Shown: positions 20,375-31,434 of the stretch, in pieces | Numbering within the stretch: the first letter of the stretch is position 1 | Layout of the letters: each line of letters starts with the position of its first letter | Assembly: GCA_019279435.1 (NCBI GenBank) | Contig: JAAALK010000288.1 | Span: forward strand, 50,907,742-50,971,741 | Direction of reading: 5' to 3' | DNA: 64,000 bases | Source: Zizania palustris | Lineage: Eukaryota > Streptophyta > Magnoliopsida > Poales > Poaceae | Made by a program: the position numbers and the translations under genes | Notes under the pieces: generated by a model | Databases searched by the model: none | What the model was told of the DNA's origin: nothing | The model's input: only the letters and a program-made list of their open reading frames with translations

Positions 20375-22802
20375 AGCCCTGACAAAATATTACCATTAGC
20401 TCTTTCTACAGCTCCATTAGATTGAGGATGTCGCACTACAGCAAAATATAGCTGGATGCCTAGATCTTCGCAAAATTTCTTGAATGGTTCTGCATCGAAC
20501 TGTGTTCCATTATCAACTGTGAGTTGTCTAGGCACTCCGAACCAGCAAATGATATTCTTCCAGAAAAATTTTTGTACATTGTTCGAAGTGATAGCTGTTA
20601 AGGGCTCTGCTTCTACCCACTTAGAAAAATATTCAATTGCTACCACTGCGAACTTTAAATTTCCTTTAGCTGCTGGAAAGGGACCAATCAGATCCATACC
20701 CCATCTGGCCATGGGCCATACTGGAGCAATAACTTGAAGAGCTATTGGTGGGCGATGACTCCTTCGTCCCATCCACTGACATCCTTGGCAGGTGCGGACT
20801 AAATTCTCCGCATCAGCTACTATTGTAGGCCAATAAAGCCCCTGGCGAAGTGTTTTTCCTGCCAAAGCTTGAGGGGCCAGATGGCTACCGCAAAGCCCTT
20901 CATGAATTTCTCAGAGAATTTCTTGACCTTCGGCTTGGGATATACATCGGAGCAGAGGGGAGCATACTCCGGCCTTGTATAAAATACCGTTGATTATGTG
21001 ATAATTCCGGGTCCTGAGTTTCAACCTTGAAAGTTGTGGCTCCTCAGACAAACTTGCTCATCCTTGCAAGAGTTCCATAATTGAATTTCTCCAGTCTGTA
21101 CTTGGAATACAAAGGATTTCTGCAGAAGGAATTTGTGGCACTGAAGGTGTACTGAGCTCTTCATAAAAAGCCTCTTCTGGTATATCCATAGCTCTGGCTG
21201 CAGCTTTTGCTAAGATGTCATCTTGCACATTTTCTGCTCTAGGTATACTCCGAATGGAAATCCCTTTGAATGCTGCTTCGATCTTACGGATTTCTTCTAA
21301 GTACTTTGCAAGCTGTGGATGCCGGACTTGGAAACTCTTGTCAACGTGCCCTGCTACAATCTAGGAATATGTATTAATAACAACTCTTCTAGCCCCTAGA
21401 GCACGTGTTTTTCGGAGTCCCAGTAAAATCCCTTCATACTCCACTATATTATTGGTAGACTTAAAGTTGAGTCTTGTGGAGTACATTGCCCTTTGACCTG
21501 AAGGCGAAATTATCACTGCTCCAACACCTGCTCCAGATGCCTGGAAAGCTCCATCAGAGTAAATAGTCCAAATTCCTTCGCTTGGCTTCTCCAGAGCCCA
21601 CGTTGTAGGGGGAGTCCACTCTGCCACAAAGTCTGCCAACACTTGTGACTTAATTGATGTCCTTGCCACAAAGGATATGTCGAAGGGTGCCAATTCAACG
21701 GCCCACTTCCCAATTCTTCCAGTGGAATCCATACTTCGGAGCATATCTCCCAAAGGATACGAAGTTGGTACAATTATATTATGTGCCAAGAAATAATGCC
21801 TCAATTTTCTCGAAGCCATTATCAGAGCATAAGTGAACTTCTCAAGCTCAGAATATCTTGTTTTTGCTCCTGATAATGCTTCGGACACAAAATAGACTGG
21901 ATTCTGTACCAATTTCCCGTTGAAATCCATCTCTCTGACAAGGACTGCGCTGACAGCAGAGCCAGTAGCTGCAAGGTAGAGGAGTAGGGTTTCGTCCGCA
22001 ATAGGCACCGTGAGTGTGGCCAGATTACTGAGATAATTTTTAATATCTTCGAAGCTTTTTTGACACTTTAGTGTCCATGCAAAATCTTCGGACCCTTTCA
22101 ATGCTTTAAAGATTGGCAAACTTCTCTCCGCAGACCTTGCCAAAAACCTGCTAAGTGCTGCAAGACGACCAGTCAGCTTTTGCACTTGCTTTAAATTCTC
22201 TGGAGGAGCCATCTTTTGCAGCGCAGTTATCTGAGTAGGGCTAGCTTCGATTCCTCTGCTCGAAACTAAATACCCTAACAATTTTCCAGCCTTAGCTCCG
22301 AAGATACACTTTTCGGGGTTAAGACGGATCCCACATGCCCGAAGGCTACTGAATGTTTCTGCTAAGTCTAGGCTATGTTGGTGCTTTAAAGCACTCTTTA
22401 TTACAATATCATCCATATAGGCCTCTACATTGCGACCTAATTGATGACCTAGAGCCTTAGCAATTAACCTCGAAAAAGTAGCCCCAGCATTTCTTAAGCC
22501 AAAGGGCATTCTTACATAACAAAAGACTCCTGAAGGAGTTACGAAGCTTGTCTTGATTTCATCTTCACGTCGAGGAAGCTTAATAACTCCGAACCGGCAG
22601 TGGAGTCGACCAATTGATCAATTCGAGGCATGGGGTAGGGGTCGCGGGGGCATGCTTTATTTAAGGATGTAAAATCAATACACATGCGCCACTTCCCGGA
22701 AGATTTCTTCCTAACGAAAATTGGGTTGGCTAACCACTCTGTATGAGCCACTTCTCTGATAATCCCAGCCTTCAGCAGGCTTTTCCACTTCGTCTTTGGC
22801 AA
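20375..22802 (-). pseudogene. pol: A reverse transcriptase, RNase H and integrase N-terminal part
   Basis: Reading right to left: RT (WLANPIFVRKK, RMCIDFTSLNKACP, catalytic YMDD at 22408-22419), a gypsy-type RNase H (VYFVSEALSGAKTRYSELE), a second archaeal-type RNase H (YSDGAFQASG, TNNIVEYEG), then integrase (CQGCQW, MDLIGPFPA, TVDNGTQFDAEPF, HPQSNGAVERANG). Two RNase H domains define the Tat lineage. Damage: about 41 bp deleted inside RT near 22570 (AYSGYHQIW block lost), a stop at 21361 and further stops in 20880-21360. C interrupts it at 20375. Confidence 0.9.
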
Positions 22803-25243
22803 GGATAGCTCTCTCTGCAGACATTTTTCGGAGTCCTTGCCGAACAGGCCGGGTCTTCAGGTTCACAAGTAAATTGTGCTCAATAATATCCCGACTGACT
22901 CCGGTGATGTCTTCGTCAGACCAAGCGAAGACATCTAAATTTTCCTCAACTACTTTCTCCAACGAAGTAGCGACTTCTGGAGGAAAGTCTTTGCCAAATT
23001 GAAATGAATATTCCTTGCCATCTTTAACAATAACCTTCGTTACAATCTCTCCTTCGGGGCTTGGCCTTGGGAATGATTTCTTCGAAGATTCATTGGGAGC
23101 CAAGAAATCTTCCAAGTTATCTTGTACGCTATTCACCTGTCTTGGATCAAGAGGAGGGCCATGACCATACTCCGCTCTTCGGGCGGTAGCCTGATCTCCG
23201 AAGACAGTGAGCACTCCCACCTGTGTGGGCATCTTCATACACAAGTAATTATGATGTGCCACAGCTCCGAATTTATTCAGCATGCCCCTTCCAAAGATGA
23301 CATTGTATGCATATGGAGCATCTACAACATCGAAAATCACTTCTTCTGTCCTGGCTAATAGCCCCTCTCCAAAAGTAACTTCCAAGCCAATTTGGCCAAG
23401 GGCATCGAGAGGGGGGTCCTGCGAAGCCTTGTAAAGGACGGGCTGCTGGGAGAAGATGCTTTCTGGAGATGCAGAGTTGATCAAAAGCTTGGACAAAAAT
23501 AATATCTGTCGAACTCCCTCCGTCAATTAGCACTCTCCGAACCTCAGTTCCTGCTATGTCGGCATTAATGACAAGTGGGTCTGCATGTGGAAACTTAATG
23601 CCAACTGCATCATCCGCAGAAAAAGATATCAGCACATGGGACCATTCGGGCATAGCTGCTGCATACGAAGAAGTTCCAATATGGCCCACTTCTTTGACAT
23701 ATTCTCTTCTCTGCCTCTTCGACATACTTCCGAGGGTCCCTCCTCCGGAGATGGGGAGGACTACTCTTTTCCCTCGATCTTGTCCCTCTTCCTACTTTGG
23801 AGGTACATAATATTGACCACCTGGAGGCCGTCTTGCAGGGTCGAAGTTCTCTATTCAGGCCACAGCCTGGACAGGATCTGGATGTACTTCGGTCGGAACT
23901 CGGTCAGTAGTGCCTCGACCCGAAGTTCTTTCCAAGTACTCTCCTCTTAAAGCAAGTATAGCTTTGCACGCATCAGTTGCGTGACTTCGATTTTCACCAT
24001 GGATGCAGCAGAAAAAGGCCTGGGCTTTGCCAGCCGGTTTCCCTGGCGGCCTCCAGCCGCTGGACTTGTTTCCTAAAGTCTATGGAGCTCTTGGGGCAAA
24101 CTTCTGCGGGGGTGCAATGTTCAAAACGTCTGAACGAGGATGCTTTTGCCCCCGACGCCTATCATGCTGAGCTTCGAAGCTAGGCCCTTGTGGCTTTGTT
24201 GAAGTCTTCACCTCCAACTTAACTTCTTGCAATATAGACGGAGTAGCAGCAGTTCTCCGAAGCCAGCCTTCTTCTGACCTCGCATATTCTTCAAAATAAG
24301 ACATCAACTGAGAAACATAAGATATATTTTTCTGGTGAAGTTTATCAAGGAGGCCTGCAAGAATAACTCCTTCCCGAGTTGTGTCAACTACCGAAGACGT
24401 AGACAACCCTCGAATTTGCGACTTCGTATGAGCGAAGCGCTTGAAATACTATCTTAAGGTCTATCCGGGTAGCTGCTTCACCTGGAAAAGACTTCCTGTT
24501 GACATTGGGGGTACGAAGGTACATTGAAAGTTACTCACGAACTTCTTCTTCAACTGCCCCCATGAACTGATTGATCCTAGCTTCAGAGACCAAAACCACC
24601 GCAAAGCCACTCCTTGGAGGGCTAGGGGAAAACATTTGGCCATAGTATCTCGCACTCCTCCACTGGCTTCAATTGCTAATGCATAAGAACGGGCAAACTC
24701 TCTAGGATCTTCATCTCCAGAATATTTGCAAAGCTTCGAAGTTTTGAACTTAGGGTCGAAGCGCACTTTTTGCAACTCAGGATGCAGCGGAGATTCAGTG
24801 TCGAAGGAAGCGTTCTCCGGGGCTTCGGGATAAATAGGTTCATCGTCTTCAGGCACTTCGGGGATGACTGGGGTAGCTTGAGGACGAAGCCTATCTGCGG
24901 CTTCTTGTCACCACCTTGCTACCTCAGCTTGGAGACTGGCCATTTGAGTGGCCATATCATCAAGACCATCTTCATCTCCTCTGGAAGGATCTTCCGGGTC
25001 TTGAGAACTGTTCGCATTAGTTCGAAGTGGAACTTGAGGGGGAAGAGAGACTCCGGGTGGCCGAAGTATGGACGGAGTTGGGGGAGGAACTCCGTATACT
25101 CGAGGAAGGGGAATCCCTTCCAGAGTTTGAGGTGGAGGAAAAGTTGAAGATCCTCCAATCTCAACTGTGTTTGAAGATCTTGCTCCAAAGGTCCGAGGGG
25201 ACCTCCGAGTAGGACTACCACCTGAACTCCGCTTGGGAGGCAT
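22711..25243 (-). pseudogene. gag: A gag and protease
   Basis: Starts MPPKRSSGG at 25243. It has the gag core (LQGVALRWFWSL, FEEYARSEEGWLRR), protease with LIDGGSSTDIIF, and the linker FAWSDEDITGV leading into RT. It is broken by TGA at 24908-24910, two TAGs near 24430-24460, TAG near 24080 and shifts near 23410-23480. Most single-base lesions are C-to-T or G-to-A, the decay expected of methylated plant repeats. Confidence 0.88.
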
Positions 25244-25285
25244 GGTTTGAGAACTTGGTAGAGAACGAAGTTTTTTGTACTAGGT

Positions 25286-25303
25286 TCCCCACGGACGGCG
25301 CCA
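25286..25303 (-). other. Primer binding site of A
   Basis: TGGCGCCGTCCGTGGGGA on the minus strand, 2 nt from the 5' LTR; tRNA-Asp-like. Confidence 0.7.
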
Positions 25304-25305
25304 AC

Positions 25306-25800
25306 TGTTGGCGTAAAAGATTACGCTAACAGGTTTCTGAAGGTTAGAAACTAACAAACGAAGTGTTTGCGAAGTAAACTATTCCAAGCCTCCGAAAGGA
25401 TAATAGCTGGAAATAGTTCGAAGATGTATATTGAATAACTTGTATTCGGTCCTTCCTACAGGGTAAAACGGGGGGTATTTATAGGCCCAAACATTAAGGA
25501 GAAGACCCTTTAATCCCTCTATTACAACCGACATAGTGGAAACTATTCGGTACCCTTAATAGGGCTAAAATGGTAAAAGACTAATCTAATGAGAAAGAAG
25601 ATAAGTCCTCCATCTTAGGTGGCAGTGAAGCTCCCGGAAGATTCTAGGTTCGAAGATATACTTCAAACTAGAGTCCGTCTTCATACTTCGAACTTGATCT
25701 ACTGTATCCTCGGAGTTATATGCTGAAAACATTTGACTTAATCACCGGCCTTTGTTCTGTTACTGCAATAACCCTGAAGATGGAATATTTTCCCCCAACA
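25306..25800 (-). repeat. 5' LTR of A (495 bp)
   Basis: Pairs with 7924-8418. TATA box TATTTATA (plus) at 25486-25493 would drive the gag-pol/genomic transcript leftward. It is followed by the duplication ATTAT. Confidence 0.93.
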
Positions 25801-25952
25801 ATTATTATTTTTATTTAACTCTGATGTAATAAATATGGTCTGCGCACCATGAATACTGTCGTATGTACAATTGTCGCATGATGAACCTCTTGTATTATTG
25901 TTTTTCTTATGAAATTCAATAATGTTCTGATTTGATAAATCGGGGCGCCACA
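25801..25952 (+). repeat. 3' LTR of element D, last 152 bp
   Basis: Starts with the second copy of ATTAT (25801-25805, matching 7919-7923) and ends GGGGCGCCACA. Joined to 4731-7923 this gives an LTR of about 3.34 kb, a usual size for Tekay-type elements. The flanking duplication after it would be CTGGC. Confidence 0.78.
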
Positions 25953-26944
25953 CTGGCTGAAGCCCACGCTACCAAAGCTTCGGCCCGAGGAGCAGGCCTC
26001 GACGGGCCTGGCCGAGGCCCACCTCGGCAGAGATAGAGATGTTTGCATCACCGGCTCAATCTCTATCTCTATTTGGATGGATTAATTGCAGATTAGATTA
26101 GGAGTTAACCCCCTATAAATAGAGAGGCGTGGCCGGCGTGGAGAGCCCCCCAACTCAAACCAAACCAAAGCCAATGCTTTGATCGTATTTACTTTACCTT
26201 TATTTTTCCTGTACCTCTTTGTGGGTTTGCCTGGAAGCCCTCCGTTGGCCACTATGGAACAGTGGTAATCCTTGTTACTTCGCTTGTGAAGTATCCGTTA
26301 ATCTACGTAATAGATTGCTATCTCCTTGTTACTTCGCCTGTGAAGTATCCGCTAATCTGCATTATAGATTGCTACCTTCGCTACTAGTGCAACACTTAGC
26401 AAAATTCGGTCCTCGGGCCAAATTGGTACTTTGCACTCTTCTGTTGCAGGTTCGCACGTTCGGAGCCACTTCGTCGGAGGTGTCCAGACCTGAGAGATCG
26501 GTTTCAGAGGTCCCCAGGACACCCTTCAGCGGGACCGCAGGCTCCGGCAACAGGCTTCGCCAGCATACTTCGTCGCAACAGGCTTTGCCACGACCATACT
26601 CCGCACTAGATGAAGTTGCACTCGCGTGCGGCCCTCGCGTCATTATCCTGTAGTTCATTATATCGAAGATCGCACGCCGAACCCTGCTGTTCGGAGGTGA
26701 TCATTCCGTCCAAATCCATTCGGAGTCCATCTTCGGCCGGATCCGAACACCGAAGCGCCCTTCGGCGGAGCACTTCGCACCAGACACCGAAGGTACACTT
26801 CGGTGACCCCTTCGCATCAGACTTCGAACCGGACGGGGCTCCGACTGGTTTGTTGATTTTATTCTGTTTAATCTATTTCTTTCGGAACGCGATATCGATG
26901 CCACGTCACGCTTAAGCTTGTCCCTAAATATACGTGCACTTTTG
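25953..26944. repeat. Unclassified repeat between D and the copia fragment
   Basis: About 1 kb with no coding domain I recognise. A promoter-like CCCTATAAATAGAGAGG near 26110 and a C-rich leader suggest an LTR or LTR fragment on the plus strand. The part 26450-26870 is rich in TTCGGAG and CTTCG motifs like the Tat-type LTRs here. Its ends are not defined; it meets copia gag near 26945. Confidence 0.45.
26270..26377 (+). repeat. 54-bp tandem duplication
   Basis: Two copies, starting 26270 and 26324, of a unit beginning CCTTGTTACTTCGC and containing GTGAAGTATCCG and TAGATTGCTA, with a few substitutions. Confidence 0.8.
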
Positions 26945-27256
26945 GATCATCGAACTGACCCAAGTGCTTTGCCTCCTAGCCTTCATCTGGGTAGTGCCCT
27001 CATGAAAATTTTTCAAAGTGGTCTAAGTTTCACGCGCAGTTCGTAGGTGCTGGACCCTGTCAAACTCTTTGCGACTCAGACTGATGAACAGTATGTTTCT
27101 TTCTTTGCTATTACATTCGTATTGTAATTTCTCAGTCTCTGAAGTGCGAGTTTCAAGGATCACATATTGTGAATCAACAATATCCCAAATATCACTTCCT
27201 TGGCTTAGAAGGTAAGCCTCCATGCGCACCTTCCATGTCGCCAAAACAAGGATCAT
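26945..27256 (-). pseudogene. gag: Ty1/copia gag N-terminal fragment
   Basis: Starts near the in-frame Met at 27256, soon after the primer site. It shows the copia gag signature: WKVRMEAYLLSQG, DIWDIVDS, EKLQYECNSKERNILF, SLSRKEFDRVQHL, and after a TAG at 27023 (Trp expected) LKNFHEGTTQMKARRQ. Homology fades near 26950 where another repeat begins, so protease, integrase and RT are missing. Confidence 0.82.
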
Positions 27257-27288
27257 AAACCGGTTAAGGTCAACTGGTGATTTAACTG

Positions 27289-27302
27289 GCTCTGATACTA
27301 AT
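27289..27302 (-). other. Copia primer binding site (tRNA-iMet)
   Basis: TAGTATCAGAGCC on the minus strand. The plant initiator-tRNA site is usually TGGTATCAGAGCC, so two bases near the start appear altered. Confidence 0.75.
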
Positions 27303-30300
27303 TGTGGGATCGGAATGGCGACTAGAGCGGGTGTGAATAGGTGCCTCGACTAATTTTCATGAATTAGATGGCCTTTTAAAAATACCCAATTCACCTCCAA
27401 AATCTCAAATTCAAATTTAAACCAATCAGTACAATATTTGAGCACCACTAGTTTGAAAATCACAATTCAGCTTAGTTCGGAGTTTGGTTGGTCGAACTAT
27501 TCTGTCGAAAGCTGAAGCTCCGAAGTTCACTGCCTAGATCGACAATTGATTTGCCGACAAGAAGATATCGGAGATTGATTTGTCAAAAAAGATCAAAACG
27601 CTCACACAAAAGTTAAAATCATATTTGTAATAATGAATCAACCTGTCACAATTGAATTCCAAATGAAATCTCAACACTTCTAAAACATTCTGGATGATGA
27701 ACAGTAAAAGCACAGGTTCAAATTAGTTTAGAATTCAGATTTCAACTTCTTAACAATTCAAATTAAAGATTCAAATTTCACTCTTGATGTTAGTTCAGAT
27801 TTGCAATTTGACTTTGATTTATCACTTAATCACTATAGGTTTTCAGCTTATACAACACACAAATTCAGCACAATACTTGATGATGAACAGTGCATATATA
27901 TACAACTTCTAATTCAAATTACAGATTTCAGCAACTTCAAACATAAAACTACACGGTTGTAAACTTAGTATGGATTCAAAACATATTCTGAAAATGTTTA
28001 TAGCAAACTGATGTTGAATAATATTTTCAGTGTTTCTAAAACAGTATTCAGGATACAAATTTCAGAAGTAATCTGAGCAAATACAGAAAACAGAACTAAA
28101 AACTTCCTGTAAGATGAACAGAAGATGCAGATCAGGTTCAGTCCACTAAATTCAATTCAAACAGATTAAATTCAAATAGTTGTTCAGTCTGAAATTCAAT
28201 TGAACTTAACTTCAGAATAGGAAAACAGGATGCTGAGTAGATGAGTCTTTTCTCAAAACATATTCAGGTTGAAGATTAACAAAACTACTTCCAATCAGAT
28301 AACTTCAGTACTATCTCAAACATAAACACAGAACCTAATCAGTTTCAAATACATCAGGAATCAGAATGATTACAATCAATTTAAATCACTTCTGAACACA
28401 AATTGCAGTAAACTATTTCAATTCTGAAAACTGAACAGTAGACAAAACTGAATTAGGACTAAACTCTGAAAAGATTTTTGTGAAGGAGATTCAACTCAAT
28501 TTCAGAACACAGATTATTGCCTTTCTATTTACTTCAATTCAAATTTCTTCAAATTTAGCAATCTCTAGAAAAGCATTAACTTTTCACAAAACAAGACTCA
28601 GCACGACACACTAGAAATGAACCAGAAATTCTGATTTCAGTAAATATTCAATAACTCAATTATTTGGCCCCTTACTTGTGATGTAAATCAAGAAGAGCTC
28701 AAAAGTAGAACCTACAGGACTTACTCAGCTTATCCATACTTTTAAAAGAATCTCATAGATTAATATGAGCATATACTCATGCCTTTTTCAGATCAGGAAC
28801 AGGAGGAAAGGAAACCAAGTAATCAAATGCACTAATTGAATTTGATGCTCAAAAACTCACCGAATGGTGGCCATCAATCCCTGTGTAGATCTCTGAGGGA
28901 GCTGATCAAGACTCCCAAGAACTCCCAGGTGAAAATCCATAGATCAGAAAGCAAATCAGATCAAAACAACAACAGATTTCTTACATGCTACAGCATCAGC
29001 ACACACTATTCATCGTATGGAAAAACTCTCCAAAAACTGCAGTGCTTCATTCTTTTCTCCATAAAAATCCTCTAAAAGTGTTCCAAAAAGTTCCAGCACA
29101 AAAACAGAGATCAAACTTATAGAACCAGAGCTGAAACATAACAAAACCTTATGTGATACAGTGTTGTCGAAAAGCTGTAGTAGATCTAGGAAATTTCGTC
29201 CAATTGCACTGTAGCGCATCTAGAATCAACTCGAAAAGTGTGTTTTCTCCATTTGTGAAATGAAAATCTTGTCCCAAAAGTGTTCTACGTGTTCTAGCAA
29301 GAAAATGACTGAATCAAAATGCAACCAGACATTTTCTCAAACACCAAAAAGGGGTTCAACTCTAAATAAAGAAAAACAAATCTGCTCAAAATCAGAATAA
29401 GGATGTACCACTTTTGATCATCAAAAGAATCAAGAAAGAAATGCAGAAATCAGTTGAACTTTCAAAAAATGGAACATTCAAAACTTCCACAACAAAAGAT
29501 GTATAAAAATCAACATCAAGTTCTGCACAGAAATCATCACAAAACGCTTCACAAAATCGAATTCAGCCTAAACAACTTCCTGCGCTGGGAACTTACAGCA
29601 ATACTGTAGCCGATCATCTGAAATTTCCATCAATATATTGTAGCACGTCAAAATTTCAGCGAAACACATATTTCTCTCAATTTCTGAATCTTCAATGCTG
29701 TCTAAAAGTTCCAACCAACTTAGGGGATAAGATCCCTTAAGTAGGCAGCTTCTAGAAGTCACTTTTATAAGATATCCCTTGGGAAATTTCAGAATTGAAT
29801 ATTCTGAAAATTACCTAATTTGATTCAAAAGAAAAATTACAAAGAGACTCAACTTTCAATATATTTTCAGAATAAAACCATTCTAAAAATATACCAAAAG
29901 ATTACACTATAAAACTGAAATACTCAAACTAAAATTAAACTTCTAATTATTGTATTCGAAACATTTAGTGATTCGACGGTTTTCAGCAAAAACCGACAAA
30001 GCCTCTCAACTCTTCGACTCATGACACCGATTTGTGACTCCGAGCGCCAGCAAGCCACTTCCGCTCTCGATCCCCTCGAGCCGCCTGAATGCTTGCCCTG
30101 GCCTCCCTCTCACAGACCCGGTCATCACATAGTCGCAATCAACTATCCGTCCAAGTCTTGCTCGGTCTCTTCGTGCAGTCTTGAGATCTTCTCCAACTTC
30201 GTCCGGCCTCCCTGAACCTCCGGCATCGAGCTCCCCGCTTGACCCTCAATCACTCGCCGTCGACAGTTGGTCAGCATCTCCACCTTACACATCCAAGACA

Positions 30301-31430
30301 AGCCAAAACAAGAACGCGACGCACCACCGAAACCCTCAATTTAACATCGAACCTTTCGATGCACACACCCCTTCACTAACACATTCACTTGATCGCTCAT
30401 CCTTGTTAATCACTCATCATTCATATAGAAACCACCCTTGGTTTCACAAATACCAGGAATAAACACAGAATAAGAGAGAAAACTGAGATATAATCTCATA
30501 GCAGAGTACCTTAAACACTGTTGTCCATCCGAAAAGGGCTGCAGGAAATTTGATTGAAGAACTCAGAAGAAGATCCAGTTCAGAATCACCCTGACCTTGG
30601 AGATATTCAAGCAAAATGATTAGTCCCTTCAACAGCAGCGCGTAGGAGAAAGAAACAGATAAAACTTCAGATAACTTGGCTCACAAGTAAGAGAGAACAA
30701 CCACCAGCCAAGAATTTTTTTTGTATTGCATAAAGTGGACAGCCACCTTGGGTGAGGATGCCCCTTTTTATAGGCCCACCCAAGGATGGCAACATTACAT
30801 GGAACCCCTTGAAATATTCAGATTTACACATAGAGACAAATTCTAGTTCTGAAAATTACTCACTTAGCCTCTATTACTCTTTATTACAAAATGACTCAAT
30901 ACTTTTAATATATTTTCAGAATTGTGATATCCTGAAAAAGATACTAAAAGATTACACTCTACTCTAAATTCCTCAAAATAAAATGACTCCTAATTATTGT
31001 ATTTAAAACATTTAGTGATTCGATGGTTTTCAGCAAAAACCGACAAAGCCTTCCTGATCGTCGACAACCATCGTCAGTCTGCGAAATCGACTGCTAGCAA
31101 GTCTCTCCCGCTCTCAATCCCTCGAGCCGCCTTGTCACTTGAACTGGCTTCCCTTTCACTGACTCGATCGACACTTCGTCTTGATCAAACTCCATCTCAC
31201 ATCCTGCTCGATCTCCATGCGTACAACTGAGTCCACTCTCAACTTCGACTGACACCCTCGACCATCTGGCATTAGACTCCCCGTCTAACCCTGATCCCTT
31301 GCCATCGATAGTTGATGAGAACTCAAGTCTGCACCCATGAGATAAACACAGACACACACATATCCAAACATCCAGACACAAACTCATGACAAACACCCCG
31401 TCAATCACTCATCATAACCTTGAACCATAG
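27303..31430 (-). repeat. Long copia LTR region (about 4 kb), minus strand
   Basis: The inner end (TGTGGGATCGG on plus, next to the primer site) is clear. The outer end is not: the sequence stays AT-rich and gene-free until it meets exon 5 of the F antisense gene near 31430. A TATA-like box (CCTATAAAAAGG on the minus strand, near 30765) sits toward the outer end, as for U3. I see no genes in 27303-31430. Several copia lineages have multi-kb LTRs; the internal duplication could also mean two LTR pieces. Confidence 0.55.
29755..31430 (-). repeat. Tandem duplication of about 1 kb inside the copia LTR
   Basis: Roughly 29755-30440 and 30760-31430 are diverged copies. Both contain TTTTATA, then a block with ATTTAGTGATTCGA and CAGCAAAAACCGACAAAGCC (29967 and 31010), then CTCGAGCCGCCT and ATCACTCATCAT. 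Each copy carries its own TATA-like box. Confidence 0.7.
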
Positions 31431-31434
31431 TGAC

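Larger units (their letters stand above)
7924..25800 (-). mobile_element. Tat-type Ty3/gypsy retrotransposon A (11.3 kb plus nested C)
   Basis: Complete minus-strand element. It has LTRs of 495 bp at both ends, TSD ATTAT on both sides (7919-7923, 25801-25805), a tRNA-Asp-like primer site, gag-pol with two RNase H domains, and the antisense gene between pol and the 3' LTR. Element C (6565 bp) interrupts integrase. Without C and its 5-bp duplication the element is about 11.3 kb. I count about 14 LTR-LTR mismatches by eye (near 3 percent), so it is clearly older than G. All reading frames are broken. Confidence 0.93.
3248..25952 (+). mobile_element. Tekay-type chromovirus D, 3' part, interrupted by A
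   Basis: Plus-strand Ty3/gypsy chromovirus. Visible are integrase from before the zinc-binding region, a C-terminal chromodomain, the polypurine tract and a long 3' LTR. The LTR is split at 7923/25801 by element A, which made a 5-bp duplication (ATTAT). Everything upstream of integrase is missing in the gap or beyond. The nonsense codons in pol show it is an old copy. Confidence 0.85.

Noticed and set aside
26270..26377. Possible CRISPR-like repeat
   Set aside because: Only two tandem units without spacers, in a eukaryotic repeat context.
27023..27256. Host gene candidate
   Set aside because: The protein pattern is the N-terminus of copia gag and sits next to a tRNA-iMet primer site.
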